From the NCBI GenBank assembly GCA_905478795.1, contig CAJQJX010000021.1, positions 1-56,550 on the forward strand: a stretch of 56,550 bases of DNA, written 5' to 3'. The notes below the pieces were generated by a model. It searched no databases, was not told the origin of the DNA, and saw nothing but the letters and a program-made list of their open reading frames with translations. Made by a program: the position numbers and the translations under genes. Below, piece after piece: positions 26,504 to 35,144 of the stretch (the stretch's first letter is position 1; every line of letters starts with the position of its first letter). Origin of the DNA: an uncultured Flavobacteriales bacterium. GTDB lineage: Bacteria; Bacteroidota; Bacteroidia; Flavobacteriales_D; Sanyastnellaceae.

Positions 26504-27805
26504 TTAAGCGTCCTGTTGGAGGCCTTGGTGCAGGATGCCAAGGAAATCGGCGACATCTGCAAATGAATTGTACAATGGGACGGGGGCCAAACGGATAACA
26601 GCAGGCTCCCGCCAATCGACAATCACGCCTTGTTCGGTGAGGTGTTCAAATAGGCCTTTTCCGCGCCCATGGGCGACCACCGAGAGCTGGCAGCCGCGTG
26701 ATGATGGGTCCGTGGGGGTCAGGATTTCGAGGGATGAACCTGTAGATTCTGCGACGGAGTGAATGCCCCGTTCCAAAAACGTGGTGAGCGCCTCTGATTT
26801 TTGACGCAGCCTATCCATACCTGCCGCCCTGAATTCTGCGAGGGACGCGAGCATGGCGGCCATGTTCATCACGGGAGCGTTCGAAGTCTGCCAACCTTCT
26901 GCGCCGGACATGAGGTCAAAGTCAGGTTCCATTTTGAACCGGCGCGCCTCGGAATGGCCCCACCATCCTTCGAGGCGGGGCATCTCGGGTTTGTTGGCAT
27001 GCCGCTCATGAACAAAGGCTCCTGCGGTGCAGCCGGGCCCGCCATTCAGGTATTTGTATCCGCACCAACAAGCGAAGTCAACGTTCCAGTCGTGGAGTTG
27101 CAGGGGAACGTTGCCTGCGGCATGGGCCAGATCGAATCCACATGTCGCTCCTGCAGCGTGGGCTGCGGCGGTGATGTCGCGCATGGGCATCCACTGGCCT
27201 GTATAGTACTGGACGCCACACAGCATGACGCAAGCAAGGGTATCGCCTTCTTGGGTAATTCTGGTGGTGATGTCTTCGGTGCGAAGTGTGTGTTCACCGG
27301 CACGTGGGGCGATTTCGATAAGGTGTTCGGCGGGGTCGAGCCCATGCAATCGCAATTGGCTCAAAGCGGCATACCGGTCGCTGGGAAAGGCCCCCGCTTC
27401 AATCATGAGTTTGGTCCGCCTTCCTTGGGGCCGATAAAAGGAAATCAGCAGCAGGTGCAGGTTCACAGTGAGGGCATTCATGGCCACAACCTCATTGGGG
27501 AGTGCACCTACTATGGCGGCGAGGTCTTGTGTGGCCTCTCGGTGATAGGCGACCCATGGACGTCTGCCTTCGAAGTGTGCCTCCACCCCAAAGCGGCGCC
27601 AGTCTTCGAGTTCTCCTTCGATGATTTCGCGGGCGCCTTTTGGTTGGAGGCCAAGGGAGTTCCCCGTGAAATACAGGGACAAGCCATCGCCGTGTGGTGG
27701 AATGAAGAACCGCTCACGAAAGGGCGCGAGGTCGTCTTCTAAATCAAAGCGCTGTGCAGCTTCTTTGAATTCACCTTGTTGTGTCCAATGGTGGTCGAGG
27801 GGCAT
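26504..27805 (-). CDS. kynU: Kynureninase
   Basis: 433 residues. A PLP-dependent hydrolase converting kynurenine to anthranilate or 3-hydroxykynurenine to 3-hydroxyanthranilate. Motifs include YFTGNSLGLQPKGA, FDLAHAAGNVPLQLHDW and the PLP lysine Lys251 in WCGYKYLNGGPGC; LEGWWGHSEARRFKM and a C-terminal VIRLAPVPLYNSFADV also match. Together with 3-hydroxyanthranilate dioxygenase (40743-41282) it supports a kynurenine route to quinolinate and NAD. It is divergent from hemL, with 75 nt between the starts. Confidence 0.96.
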   Translation of the reverse strand: MPLDHHWTQQGEFKEAAQRFDLEDDLAPFRERFFIPPHGDGLSLYFTGNSLGLQPKGAREIIEGELEDWRRFGVEAHFEGRRPWVAYHREATQDLAAIVGALPNEVVAMNALTVNLHLLLISFYRPQGRRTKLMIEAGAFPSDRYAALSQLRLHGLDPAEHLIEIAPRAGEHTLRTEDITTRITQEGDTLACVMLCGVQYYTGQWMPMRDITAAAHAAGATCGFDLAHAAGNVPLQLHDWNVDFACWCGYKYLNGGPGCTAGAFVHERHANKPEMPRLEGWWGHSEARRFKMEPDFDLMSGAEGWQTSNAPVMNMAAMLASLAEFRAAGMDRLRQKSEALTTFLERGIHSVAESTGSSLEILTPTDPSSRGCQLSVVAHGRGKGLFEHLTEQGVIVDWREPAVIRLAPVPLYNSFADVADFLGILHQGLQQDA

Positions 27806-27856
27806 GGGCGGTGGAACGGAGTGGATGTCGGCGGGTGTCCTGGACGGACTGGTTGC

Positions 27857-27864
27857 TAATTTCG
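27857..27864 (+). promoter_or_regulatory. Candidate hemL -7 box (TAATTTCG)
   Basis: One mismatch from TAnnTTTG, 16 nt before ATG 27881, in the 75-nt spacer between the divergent kynU and hemL starts. Confidence 0.35.
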
Positions 27865-27880
27865 CCCGGAATCTTGACCT

Positions 27881-29203
27881 ATGCCCACATCCACTTCACA
27901 TCCTGCTGCACATGGCCGATCAGCCAGCGCTGCGCTTTTCGAAGAAGCCCGCCTGAGGTTTCCTGGAGGGGTCAACTCTCCTGTACGGGCATTTGGGGCT
28001 GTCGGCGGCACTCCGCTGTTCATTGACAAGGGTGAAGGCGCCCACATTTGGGACGCCGATGGCCAGCGTTACATTGATTTTTGCTGCTCTTGGGGCCCCC
28101 TTATTCTGGGGCATGCTCACCCTGCTGTTCAAGAGCGCATCATGTCGGCGGTGGCCAATGGGACCTCATTTGGAACCCCGACGCGCCTCGAAAATGAGTT
28201 GGGGGGCCTGATCTTGGACAACCATCCTTTTGCAGAGCGGATCCGATTCGTATCGAGCGGCACAGAGGCGGCCATGAGCGCCATTCGTTTGGCACGCGGG
28301 GTGACGGGCAAGTCCAAAATCCTCAAGTTCGACGGGTGCTATCACGGTCATGTAGATGCCCTGCTGGTCAAGGCGGGAAGCGGTTTAGCGACCTTGGGAA
28401 CTTCTACATCTGCAGGCGTTCCCGAAGCCTACGCCAGGGAGACCCTTGTTTTGCCGCTCAACGATTTGGAAGCGTTAGAGGCGACCATGAAGCAATATGC
28501 CGATGACTTGGCGGTGGTGGCGATTGAGCCCATCCCGGCCAACAATGGGCTGCTGATTCAGGACCCTGGCTTCTTGCAAGGCGTGCGGGATTTGTGCGAT
28601 AAATACGGGGTGTTGCTGTTGTTCGACGAAGTCATCAGCGGATTCAGGGTGGCCTTTGGTGGGGCGGCTGAATACTATGGCATTCAACCCGATGTGATGG
28701 CCTTCGGAAAGATCATCGGAGGGGGGATGCCCGTTGGGGCTTACGCGGCCTCTGCAGAGATCATGGATCATGTGGCGCCGGTGGGTCCTGTGTATCAGGC
28801 TGGGACGTTGAGCGGCAACCCCGTGGCGATGGCCGCTGGCGCAGGTCAGTTGACCGAGTGTCTCAAACCGGGGTTCTATGAGGATCAGGAGCGTCGGACA
28901 CGCCGTTTGGTAGACCCCATTTTGGCGCATGCCGAACGGAAGGGCCAGCCACTGCGGATTTTCACAAGGGGCAGTATTTTTTGGTTGGCGTTTAGTGAGC
29001 AGGTGCACATCCGTCGCAGCAGTGAAATCGATCCAGACAGCATGGCGTACTTCTCCAAGTTGCACGCGGCGTTGCTTGACCGCGGTGTGTACCTCGGCCC
29101 TTCTGGTTACGAGGTTGGATTTGTCTCTGCTGCCCACAGCGACGCTGTGATAGACGCTTCAGTGTCTGCCTTTACCGAGGCGTTGGATGTGACTTTTTCC
29201 TAA
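27881..29203 (+). CDS. hemL: Glutamate-1-semialdehyde 2,1-aminomutase
   Basis: 440 residues. It converts the HemA product glutamate-1-semialdehyde to 5-aminolevulinate. Visible are FPGGVNSPVRAFGAVGGTP near the N-terminus, SSGTEAAMSAIRLARG, DEVISGFRVAFGGAAEYYG and the PLP lysine Lys277 in AFGKIIGGGMPVGAY, then YQAGTLSGNPVAMAAG. The length is normal. It is unlinked to hemA/hemCD (about 16 kb away). It converges on the UbiA-like gene with a 3-nt gap. Confidence 0.96.
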   Translation: MPTSTSHPAAHGRSASAALFEEARLRFPGGVNSPVRAFGAVGGTPLFIDKGEGAHIWDADGQRYIDFCCSWGPLILGHAHPAVQERIMSAVANGTSFGTPTRLENELGGLILDNHPFAERIRFVSSGTEAAMSAIRLARGVTGKSKILKFDGCYHGHVDALLVKAGSGLATLGTSTSAGVPEAYARETLVLPLNDLEALEATMKQYADDLAVVAIEPIPANNGLLIQDPGFLQGVRDLCDKYGVLLLFDEVISGFRVAFGGAAEYYGIQPDVMAFGKIIGGGMPVGAYAASAEIMDHVAPVGPVYQAGTLSGNPVAMAAGAGQLTECLKPGFYEDQERRTRRLVDPILAHAERKGQPLRIFTRGSIFWLAFSEQVHIRRSSEIDPDSMAYFSKLHAALLDRGVYLGPSGYEVGFVSAAHSDAVIDASVSAFTEALDVTFS

Positions 29204-29206
29204 GGA

Positions 29207-30070
29207 TCAACTCAAGGCCAAGACCATGGCTGCGTCCAGAATCAAGGTGGCGTCCAAAAGCGCATAGTAAAGAGGGGGGCGCTGGTCAGAAGCCCACGCC
29301 ACAAGGGGGATCATGATCAATGGCCCGAACCCAAATTCCAAGCTGCCTTGTGTGGCTATGGCCGATGCTGCCGTCGCCGCGATGAGCATGACCACGGCTG
29401 CGATGCGTGTTCCTCGTGTCCCCCATTGTTGGGGCAGGGTCTTCATGAACGGCGGGTCCCAGTTTCGGTCCCTCAGATCAAAGGGGAGTGTTAGCGCCAT
29501 AATCACCAAGGCCCGTTCCAATGCGACCAGGTACAAGTCCCCGCTTTCCATGGCCGCGCTGTTGGCATCCAATACCGCGGGCCACAAAGCTGTGATGACG
29601 GACCAGGTGAGTCCAATCCACAGCAGCTTGAGGCGGGGCAATCGTCGAAGGGCCAGTTTTAAGCCTTTCTCGCCAGGCAGTCCGGCATACAACAAGGTGA
29701 GCAATCCGGCGACACATAGACCAGCGATGAGGAGGAGTGCAGAAGATTGAGAACTCCCAGCAAGGGCTGCGGTGCGCACGAGGGGCAAGACCGCAAAAGG
29801 CAACATGAAGATGCCCACCCAGCGAAAAGTGTGTTTGTGGGCGTTGAACCACTGGAGGTGGGCGGGCCGCAGACCGTGAGACCGGGTGGATTTAACATGC
29901 CGTTGCCAGGTGTATGCCAGCCAGGTGGCTGCGCCAATGCCCAGCGCAAAAACCCATGGCAGCTCAGCATTGGGACCGCCATGATGAGACATGCACCAAG
30001 AGCGCAAAACACATCCAGAGGCGGCCACCGAAATGACGGCATTGGACCAGAGCACTCGATAGCCACGCAT
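29207..30070 (-). CDS. UbiA-like membrane protein
   Basis: 287 residues from ATG 30070; an upstream TTG at 30079 would fall inside a perfect -7 box and is rejected. About eight to nine hydrophobic segments. LPFDLRDRNWDPPFMKTLPQQWG resembles the second Asp-rich motif of UbiA prenyltransferases (D-x3-D type), but the first NxxxD-type motif is not evident: the equivalent stretch reads TWLAYTWQRHVKS. It may be a Bacteroidota UbiA-like homologue with altered or lost prenyl-diphosphate binding. Moderate confidence in the family, low in activity. Confidence 0.6.
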   Translation of the reverse strand: MRGYRVLWSNAVISVAASGCVLRSWCMSHHGGPNAELPWVFALGIGAATWLAYTWQRHVKSTRSHGLRPAHLQWFNAHKHTFRWVGIFMLPFAVLPLVRTAALAGSSQSSALLLIAGLCVAGLLTLLYAGLPGEKGLKLALRRLPRLKLLWIGLTWSVITALWPAVLDANSAAMESGDLYLVALERALVIMALTLPFDLRDRNWDPPFMKTLPQQWGTRGTRIAAVVMLIAATAASAIATQGSLEFGFGPLIMIPLVAWASDQRPPLYYALLDATLILDAAMVLALS

Positions 30071-30076
30071 GCCCCT

Positions 30077-30084
30077 CAAAAGTA
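30077..30084 (-). promoter_or_regulatory. Promoter -7 box (TACTTTTG) for the UbiA-like gene
   Basis: Exact TAnnTTTG match on the minus strand, ending 6 nt before ATG 30070. It helps fix the start and suggests a leaderless transcript. Confidence 0.45.
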
Positions 30085-30145
30085 GAATATCTAACAGCTA
30101 CGAAACGGTTATGAACAGAGTGCACTTTTGGGTGTTGTACCCTTT

Positions 30146-30153
30146 TATTTTTG
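30146..30153 (+). promoter_or_regulatory. Promoter -7 box (TATTTTTG) for gcvP
   Basis: Exact TAnnTTTG match 17 nt before ATG 30171. TTTG at 30127-30130 lies 15 nt upstream, slightly closer than the usual -33 spacing. Confidence 0.5.
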
Positions 30154-30170
30154 ACTTCTAATTCAGCGTC

Positions 30171-33035
30171 ATGGCTTCAGGAGCTTTTGTTCAGCGTCAC
30201 TTGGGTCCCCGCAAGGAGGAACACAGCAGTATGCTGTCTGTTTTGGGATTGAATTCCATGGAGGAATTGGTCCGCAGTACCGTGCCAGAAGCCATTCTGA
30301 TGGCGAATAGGCTGGACGTGCCGGAGGCCATGTCCGAGACGGCTTACTTGGAGCACATTGCGCAAGTGGCTTCGGAGAATAAGCTGTTCCGCAACCACAT
30401 CGGCATGGGCTATCACCCTACAGAGGTGCCTAGTGTCATTCGCCGAAATGTGCTTGAAAACCCAGGTTGGTACACGGCTTACACGCCTTATCAAGCTGAG
30501 ATTGCCCAAGGTCGACTTGAAGCGTTGATGAACTTCCAAACCATGGTCTGCGACCTCACAGGGATGGAAATGGCCAATGCCAGTTTGCTCGACGAGGCGA
30601 CGGCTGCTGCGGAGGCCATGACCATGATGTTCAATGCGCGAAGCCGCAAAGCGGCCAAGGCAGGGGTGGACCGCTTCATTGTTTCGGAAAATGTATTTCC
30701 GCAAACGTGGTCTGTTCTGAACAGCCGCGCTGTGCACTTGGGCATTCGCATTGAACGTCTTTCTGAGGACGCCATTGAATTGGCGGAAGATGTTTTCGGC
30801 GTCTTTATTCAGTACCCGAACGATGAGGGTCGTGTGGAGCCGTTGCATGCATTCATTGAGCGCGCACATGCGATGGAAGTGCGTGTGGTGGTAGCGACCG
30901 ACTTGTTGGCCTGCGCCTTGGTGCAATCGCCTGGTTCGATGGGTGCTGATGTCGTGGTGGGCAACAGCCAACGGTTCGGTGTCCCTATGGGCTATGGAGG
31001 TCCCCACGCGGCCTTCTTTGCTACACGACTCGAATTCAAGCGCAACGTACCTGGCCGTGTGATTGGCGCTTCGGTGGATCGCAGGGGCAAGTTGGCATAC
31101 CGAATGGCGCTCCAAACACGTGAGCAGCACATTCGCCGCGATAAGGCGACAAGCAACATCTGCACGGCCCAAAGTTTGTTGGCAGTCATGGCCAGTATGT
31201 ATGCGGTATATCACGGTCCACGCGGGCTCCGTTCTATTGCTGAACGGATTCACGCACAGGCTTGTGCTTTGGCCAATGCAGGGCGCGCAGCTGGACATGC
31301 CCCCGTGCATGACCACTTTTTTGATACTGTGGTCTTTGCCATGGAGGATGCAGGTGCCATCATGGAGCGGGCGGAACGCAAGAGAATCAACCTGCGTTAT
31401 TTTCCAGACGGGGTTCATGTGGGCGTCGCGTTTCACGAGTGCACCTTGCCCGAAGATTTCCAGGATTTATGCGAAGTCCTTGGATTCAGTGTGGTCACCT
31501 TGCCCGATATGGAAGGGTTCGTTTCCCCGTTGGGAGGGCAATTGAGACCGGTAGATTATTTGAATCACCCGGTGTTCAACACCTACCTCTCCGAAACCGC
31601 GATGATGCGGTATCTGAAGCAGTTGGAAAACAAGGATTTGTCCTTGACCCACGCCATGATCCCTTTGGGTTCATGTACCATGAAGCTCAATGCGGCTACG
31701 CAATTGTTGCCCATTGGTTGGGCGCCTTTTGCCCAACTCCACCCGTTTTGCCCGCCTGATCAGGCCAAGGGCACGCGAACGATGGTGGCGGAATTGGAGA
31801 AGTACTTGAGTGAGATCACGGGCTTTGCTGGAATGAGCCTGCAGCCCAACAGTGGTGCCCAAGGTGAATACACCGGTCTCTTGGTCATCCGAGCTTACCA
31901 CGCGTCCCGGGGAGAAGCGCACCGCAATGTGTGCCTGATCCCCTCTTCTGCGCACGGCACAAATCCGGCGTCAGCTGTGATGTGCGGTATGGAAGTGGTG
32001 GTGGTGGGATGCGACAAGCACGGCAACATCAATCTCGATGAGCTCACCGAAAAGGCAGAGAGGTACGCCGACCGTTTGGGAGCTTTGATGATCACCTATC
32101 CGTCCACCCACGGTGTTTTTGAGGAGCACATTTTGGAAGTGACCAAGGTGGTGCACAAGAACGGGGGGCAGATTTATATGGATGGCGCGAACATGAATGC
32201 CCAGGTTGGCCTCACCAGCCCTGGCCGCATTGGGGCAGACGTGTGCCATTTGAACCTGCACAAGACGTTCGCCATTCCTCATGGTGGTGGGGGGCCTGGT
32301 GTTGGTCCTATTGGTGTTGCGGCGCACCTCAAGCCGTTTTTGCCGGGCCACGCGCTGGATTCAGTAGGGGGAGAGCAAGCCATCGATGCGGTCAGTGCAG
32401 CGCCATTTGGCAGTGCTTTGATTCACCTGATTTCATACGCTTACATCCGATTGTTGGGCCCCGATGGCCTGAAGCGCAGCACGGAAGTGGCCATTCTCAA
32501 CGCCAACTATTTGCGCCGCAGACTCGAAGATCATTACGAAGTGCTCTACAAGGGAAACCGAGGAGAGGTGGCGCATGAAATGATTTTGGACTGCAGGCCG
32601 TTTAAGGCTTCTGCTGGAATTGAAGTCACCGATATCGCCAAGCGATTGATTGACTATGGCTTTCATGCTCCAACAGTCAGTTGGCCGGTAGCAGGCACGT
32701 TGATGATCGAGCCCACTGAAAGCGAACCATTGGAGGAATTGGACCGTTTCTGTGAAGCCATGATTTCTATCCGCGAGGAGATTCAAGCCATCGAGGATGG
32801 ACGTTGGACGCGCGATGACAACCCTCTTGTCATGGCCCCGCACACGGCGGGTGAGCTGACGGCCACCGATTGGAATCACCCCTATTCTCGGGAGGTAGCG
32901 GCTTACCCGGTGAAGGTGATTCGGGAGCGGAAGTTCTGGCCAGCCGTGGCGCGGGTTGACAATGCACACGGCGATCGAAACTTGGTGTGTACGTGCCCCA
33001 GCATTGAGCTCTACATGGAGCCAATGGGCGCCTGA
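30171..33035 (+). CDS. gcvP: Glycine dehydrogenase (decarboxylating), P protein
   Basis: 954 residues, a fused full-length P protein. It decarboxylates glycine and passes the aminomethyl group to the lipoyl H protein. The N-terminal half has [49 protein letters not shown] and [12 protein letters not shown]; the C-terminal half has [22 protein letters not shown] and the PLP lysine Lys698 in [17 protein letters not shown]. gcvT, gcvH and lpd are not in the window. It is divergent from the UbiA-like gene. Confidence 0.97.
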   Translation: MASGAFVQRHLGPRKEEHSSMLSVLGLNSMEELVRSTVPEAILMANRLDVPEAMSETAYLEHIAQVASENKLFRNHIGMGYHPTEVPSVIRRNVLENPGWYTAYTPYQAEIAQGRLEALMNFQTMVCDLTGMEMANASLLDEATAAAEAMTMMFNARSRKAAKAGVDRFIVSENVFPQTWSVLNSRAVHLGIRIERLSEDAIELAEDVFGVFIQYPNDEGRVEPLHAFIERAHAMEVRVVVATDLLACALVQSPGSMGADVVVGNSQRFGVPMGYGGPHAAFFATRLEFKRNVPGRVIGASVDRRGKLAYRMALQTREQHIRRDKATSNICTAQSLLAVMASMYAVYHGPRGLRSIAERIHAQACALANAGRAAGHAPVHDHFFDTVVFAMEDAGAIMERAERKRINLRYFPDGVHVGVAFHECTLPEDFQDLCEVLGFSVVTLPDMEGFVSPLGGQLRPVDYLNHPVFNTYLSETAMMRYLKQLENKDLSLTHAMIPLGSCTMKLNAATQLLPIGWAPFAQLHPFCPPDQAKGTRTMVAELEKYLSEITGFAGMSLQPNSGAQGEYTGLLVIRAYHASRGEAHRNVCLIPSSAHGTNPASAVMCGMEVVVVGCDKHGNINLDELTEKAERYADRLGALMITYPSTHGVFEEHILEVTKVVHKNGGQIYMDGANMNAQVGLTSPGRIGADVCHLNLHKTFAIPHGGGGPGVGPIGVAAHLKPFLPGHALDSVGGEQAIDAVSAAPFGSALIHLISYAYIRLLGPDGLKRSTEVAILNANYLRRRLEDHYEVLYKGNRGEVAHEMILDCRPFKASAGIEVTDIAKRLIDYGFHAPTVSWPVAGTLMIEPTESEPLEELDRFCEAMISIREEIQAIEDGRWTRDDNPLVMAPHTAGELTATDWNHPYSREVAAYPVKVIRERKFWPAVARVDNAHGDRNLVCTCPSIELYMEPMGA

Positions 33036-33104
33036 ACCCTTGATGTGCTGTGTTCGATGTTGCGGGGGCTATATTCGCCCCACGAATCCAACATCAAACA
33101 CGTA

Positions 33105-35027
33105 ATGAAGCACCTTTACACATTGGTCTTTGCGATGCTCACCGTGAGCTTCGCTTTTGCTCAGGCACCGGTTCGCGAGTTCGCAGGACGTGCCGTAACT
33201 GCCCGCGCTGCCCAAGGCACGCACGTTGACTACACCCGTGATATCATTTACACAAATGACTTCTCGGACTGTTCTAACATCACTTTCACCAACGCCAACG
33301 ACGAGGGTTTTACCGACTACATCGACGGCATCAACTGGGAGTGCACCACGTCTGCACCAAGCGGACCTTACGCCATTGCCGGTATTTCTTCTACCACTGC
33401 TGACAATGGTTTTGTCATGGTCGACTCCGACTTGTTTGGCGCAGAAGAAGCCTATGCAGCCAGCTGGGTGGAGAACTGCTGGTTTAATATCGGCGACCCC
33501 GTTGATTTGACCGGTCACCCCTTTGTTACCGTAGAGTTTGAGAACTACTACCGTTGCTGGGACAACACCACGGACATTGAGCGCTGCTACATGGAGATCT
33601 CCTTGGACGGCATTAACTGGCCAAGCCCAGAAACCCTCGAAATCGAGGACGGTTATGTGGTGGTTGACAGCGATACGGTCGCTGCCCGCTATGAGGTGTT
33701 CCCTACCTATGAGCGCGGTGATGAGTCTACCAACCCTCACGTTGCCCGTTTTGACATTGGTGACATCGCCGGTGACGAAGCCACGGTGTATTTCCGTTGG
33801 CGTTGGGTAGGCCAGTGGGGCTACGCTTGGATGGTGGACGACTTGGTGGTGTTTGACACTCCAGCCAATGACGTTCGCATCAACGACTACGTGAGTTTTA
33901 CTGACTACCTGACGACGGGTCTCTGGGAGGCTCAGACTTGGCCAGTAAGCCAGTTGCCTGTTTTTGACCTCGCAGTAGGCGTGACTGGTCTCGGAACAGC
34001 TGTTCAGCCCAATACAATGTTGACCGTAGCGGTCAATGGCAGTGAAGCTGATGGTGGCATGAGCACAGGTATTGACATTGCTTACGGCCAGAATGACACA
34101 TTGCGTGTCCAGGGCTGGGAAGCGCCAGGCGCAGGTGAATACGTCTTTGACTACTCTGTGGCTTCTGACAGCCTCGACGAGTACCCAGCCGACAACCTCG
34201 CACAGCAGGCCATCGATGTGGTGGAATTGCAGTACGGCCGTGACAACGGAGAGTTTGTTGGAATGACTCCAGCAGACGGTACTGTTGATTTCATCGCTGG
34301 TGTTCCATACGATGCCGTAAACGACATGACCATCTACGCGATTGACGTGGCCATCATGGATGGTTCTGACGTTGGTGCTGAAGTCGTGTGTCACCTCTTC
34401 GACTGGGTCGAGTGGAACAACGGAGGCGGTCAGTACGACGGCTTGTTGACCACAACTGAGGAAGTTCAGCTCGAGGCCAACTTCTTGAACAGTGGTGACG
34501 GCGAGGTGTCATGGTACACATTCGCTTTGGAGGAGCCTTATTATGTTGCTGCAGGAGAGGCTGTGATGGCTTGTTTCGAGCACCTCGGTGGCGACAACGT
34601 CCAGATTGGAACGAGCGTTCCACAGCGTGACCAAACTGTCTTTATCTATGGCCCATTCGGCGCCAGCAGTGCATACGATTGGTTCTTCACGACCAATTGC
34701 CCCATGGTTCGCTTGAACCTCGACCCCAACGCGGAAACCACAATGAGTGTGGAAGACATCGCTGGAGAGGGCTTCACTTTGGGCCGTGCTTATCCAAACC
34801 CTGCCGCAGGAAACACCCGCATCGACTTCACACTCGAAGCTGCGGCTGACGTGACCTTGGAGGTAACCAGCATGACAGGAGCTATTGTGCGCAGCATGGA
34901 CCTCGGTGTCCAGCCCGCCGGTAACCAGCGTGCTGTTCTCGACCTCGAGGGCTTGACTGCAGGCATGTACACCTACACCATCTCTGTGGACGGCGCCCGC
35001 GCCACCCGCAAGTTGATCGTGAAGTGA
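33105..35027 (+). CDS. Secreted protein with T9SS type A sorting domain (paralogue 1)
   Basis: 640 residues from ATG 33105 (MKHLYTLVFAMLTVSFAFAQ signal peptide). The N-terminal half has a beta-sandwich region like adhesin/choice-of-anchor domains (ENCWFNIGDPVDLTGHPFV, YRCWDNTTDIERCYMEIS, WRWVGQWGYAWMVDDLVVFD). The C-terminal ~75 residues form a type A T9SS signal: GRAYPNPAAGNTRIDF, VTSMTGAIVRSMDLG, LTAGMYTYTISVDG and a basic ARATRKLIVK end. It shares layout and tail with the next gene and is probably exported and attached to the surface or released. The substrate is unknown. TATATTCG (33070-33077) is a possible -7 box. Confidence 0.88.
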   Translation: MKHLYTLVFAMLTVSFAFAQAPVREFAGRAVTARAAQGTHVDYTRDIIYTNDFSDCSNITFTNANDEGFTDYIDGINWECTTSAPSGPYAIAGISSTTADNGFVMVDSDLFGAEEAYAASWVENCWFNIGDPVDLTGHPFVTVEFENYYRCWDNTTDIERCYMEISLDGINWPSPETLEIEDGYVVVDSDTVAARYEVFPTYERGDESTNPHVARFDIGDIAGDEATVYFRWRWVGQWGYAWMVDDLVVFDTPANDVRINDYVSFTDYLTTGLWEAQTWPVSQLPVFDLAVGVTGLGTAVQPNTMLTVAVNGSEADGGMSTGIDIAYGQNDTLRVQGWEAPGAGEYVFDYSVASDSLDEYPADNLAQQAIDVVELQYGRDNGEFVGMTPADGTVDFIAGVPYDAVNDMTIYAIDVAIMDGSDVGAEVVCHLFDWVEWNNGGGQYDGLLTTTEEVQLEANFLNSGDGEVSWYTFALEEPYYVAAGEAVMACFEHLGGDNVQIGTSVPQRDQTVFIYGPFGASSAYDWFFTTNCPMVRLNLDPNAETTMSVEDIAGEGFTLGRAYPNPAAGNTRIDFTLEAAADVTLEVTSMTGAIVRSMDLGVQPAGNQRAVLDLEGLTAGMYTYTISVDGARATRKLIVK

Positions 35028-35048
35028 TAGTTCACTGAACTTTTTGAG

Positions 35049-35077
35049 AAAGGGGCCCCGTTTGGGGCCCCTTTTTT
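35049..35077 (+). terminator. Terminator after T9SS paralogue 1
   Basis: AAGGGGCCCC (from 35050) pairs with GGGGCCCCTT (to 35073) around GTTT, followed by a run of T (35072-35077). A strong intrinsic terminator. Confidence 0.92.
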
Positions 35078-35144
35078 GTTTGTCGTGTTCTGAAATGATG
35101 AGGAACGGTGGCTTGGAGCTATTTTGCCGCACCATTCACATAGC

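Noticed and set aside
33069-34394. 441-codon antisense open frame over T9SS paralogue 1
   Set aside because: No recognisable domain; the sense strand has a signal peptide and sorting tail, so this is a shadow.
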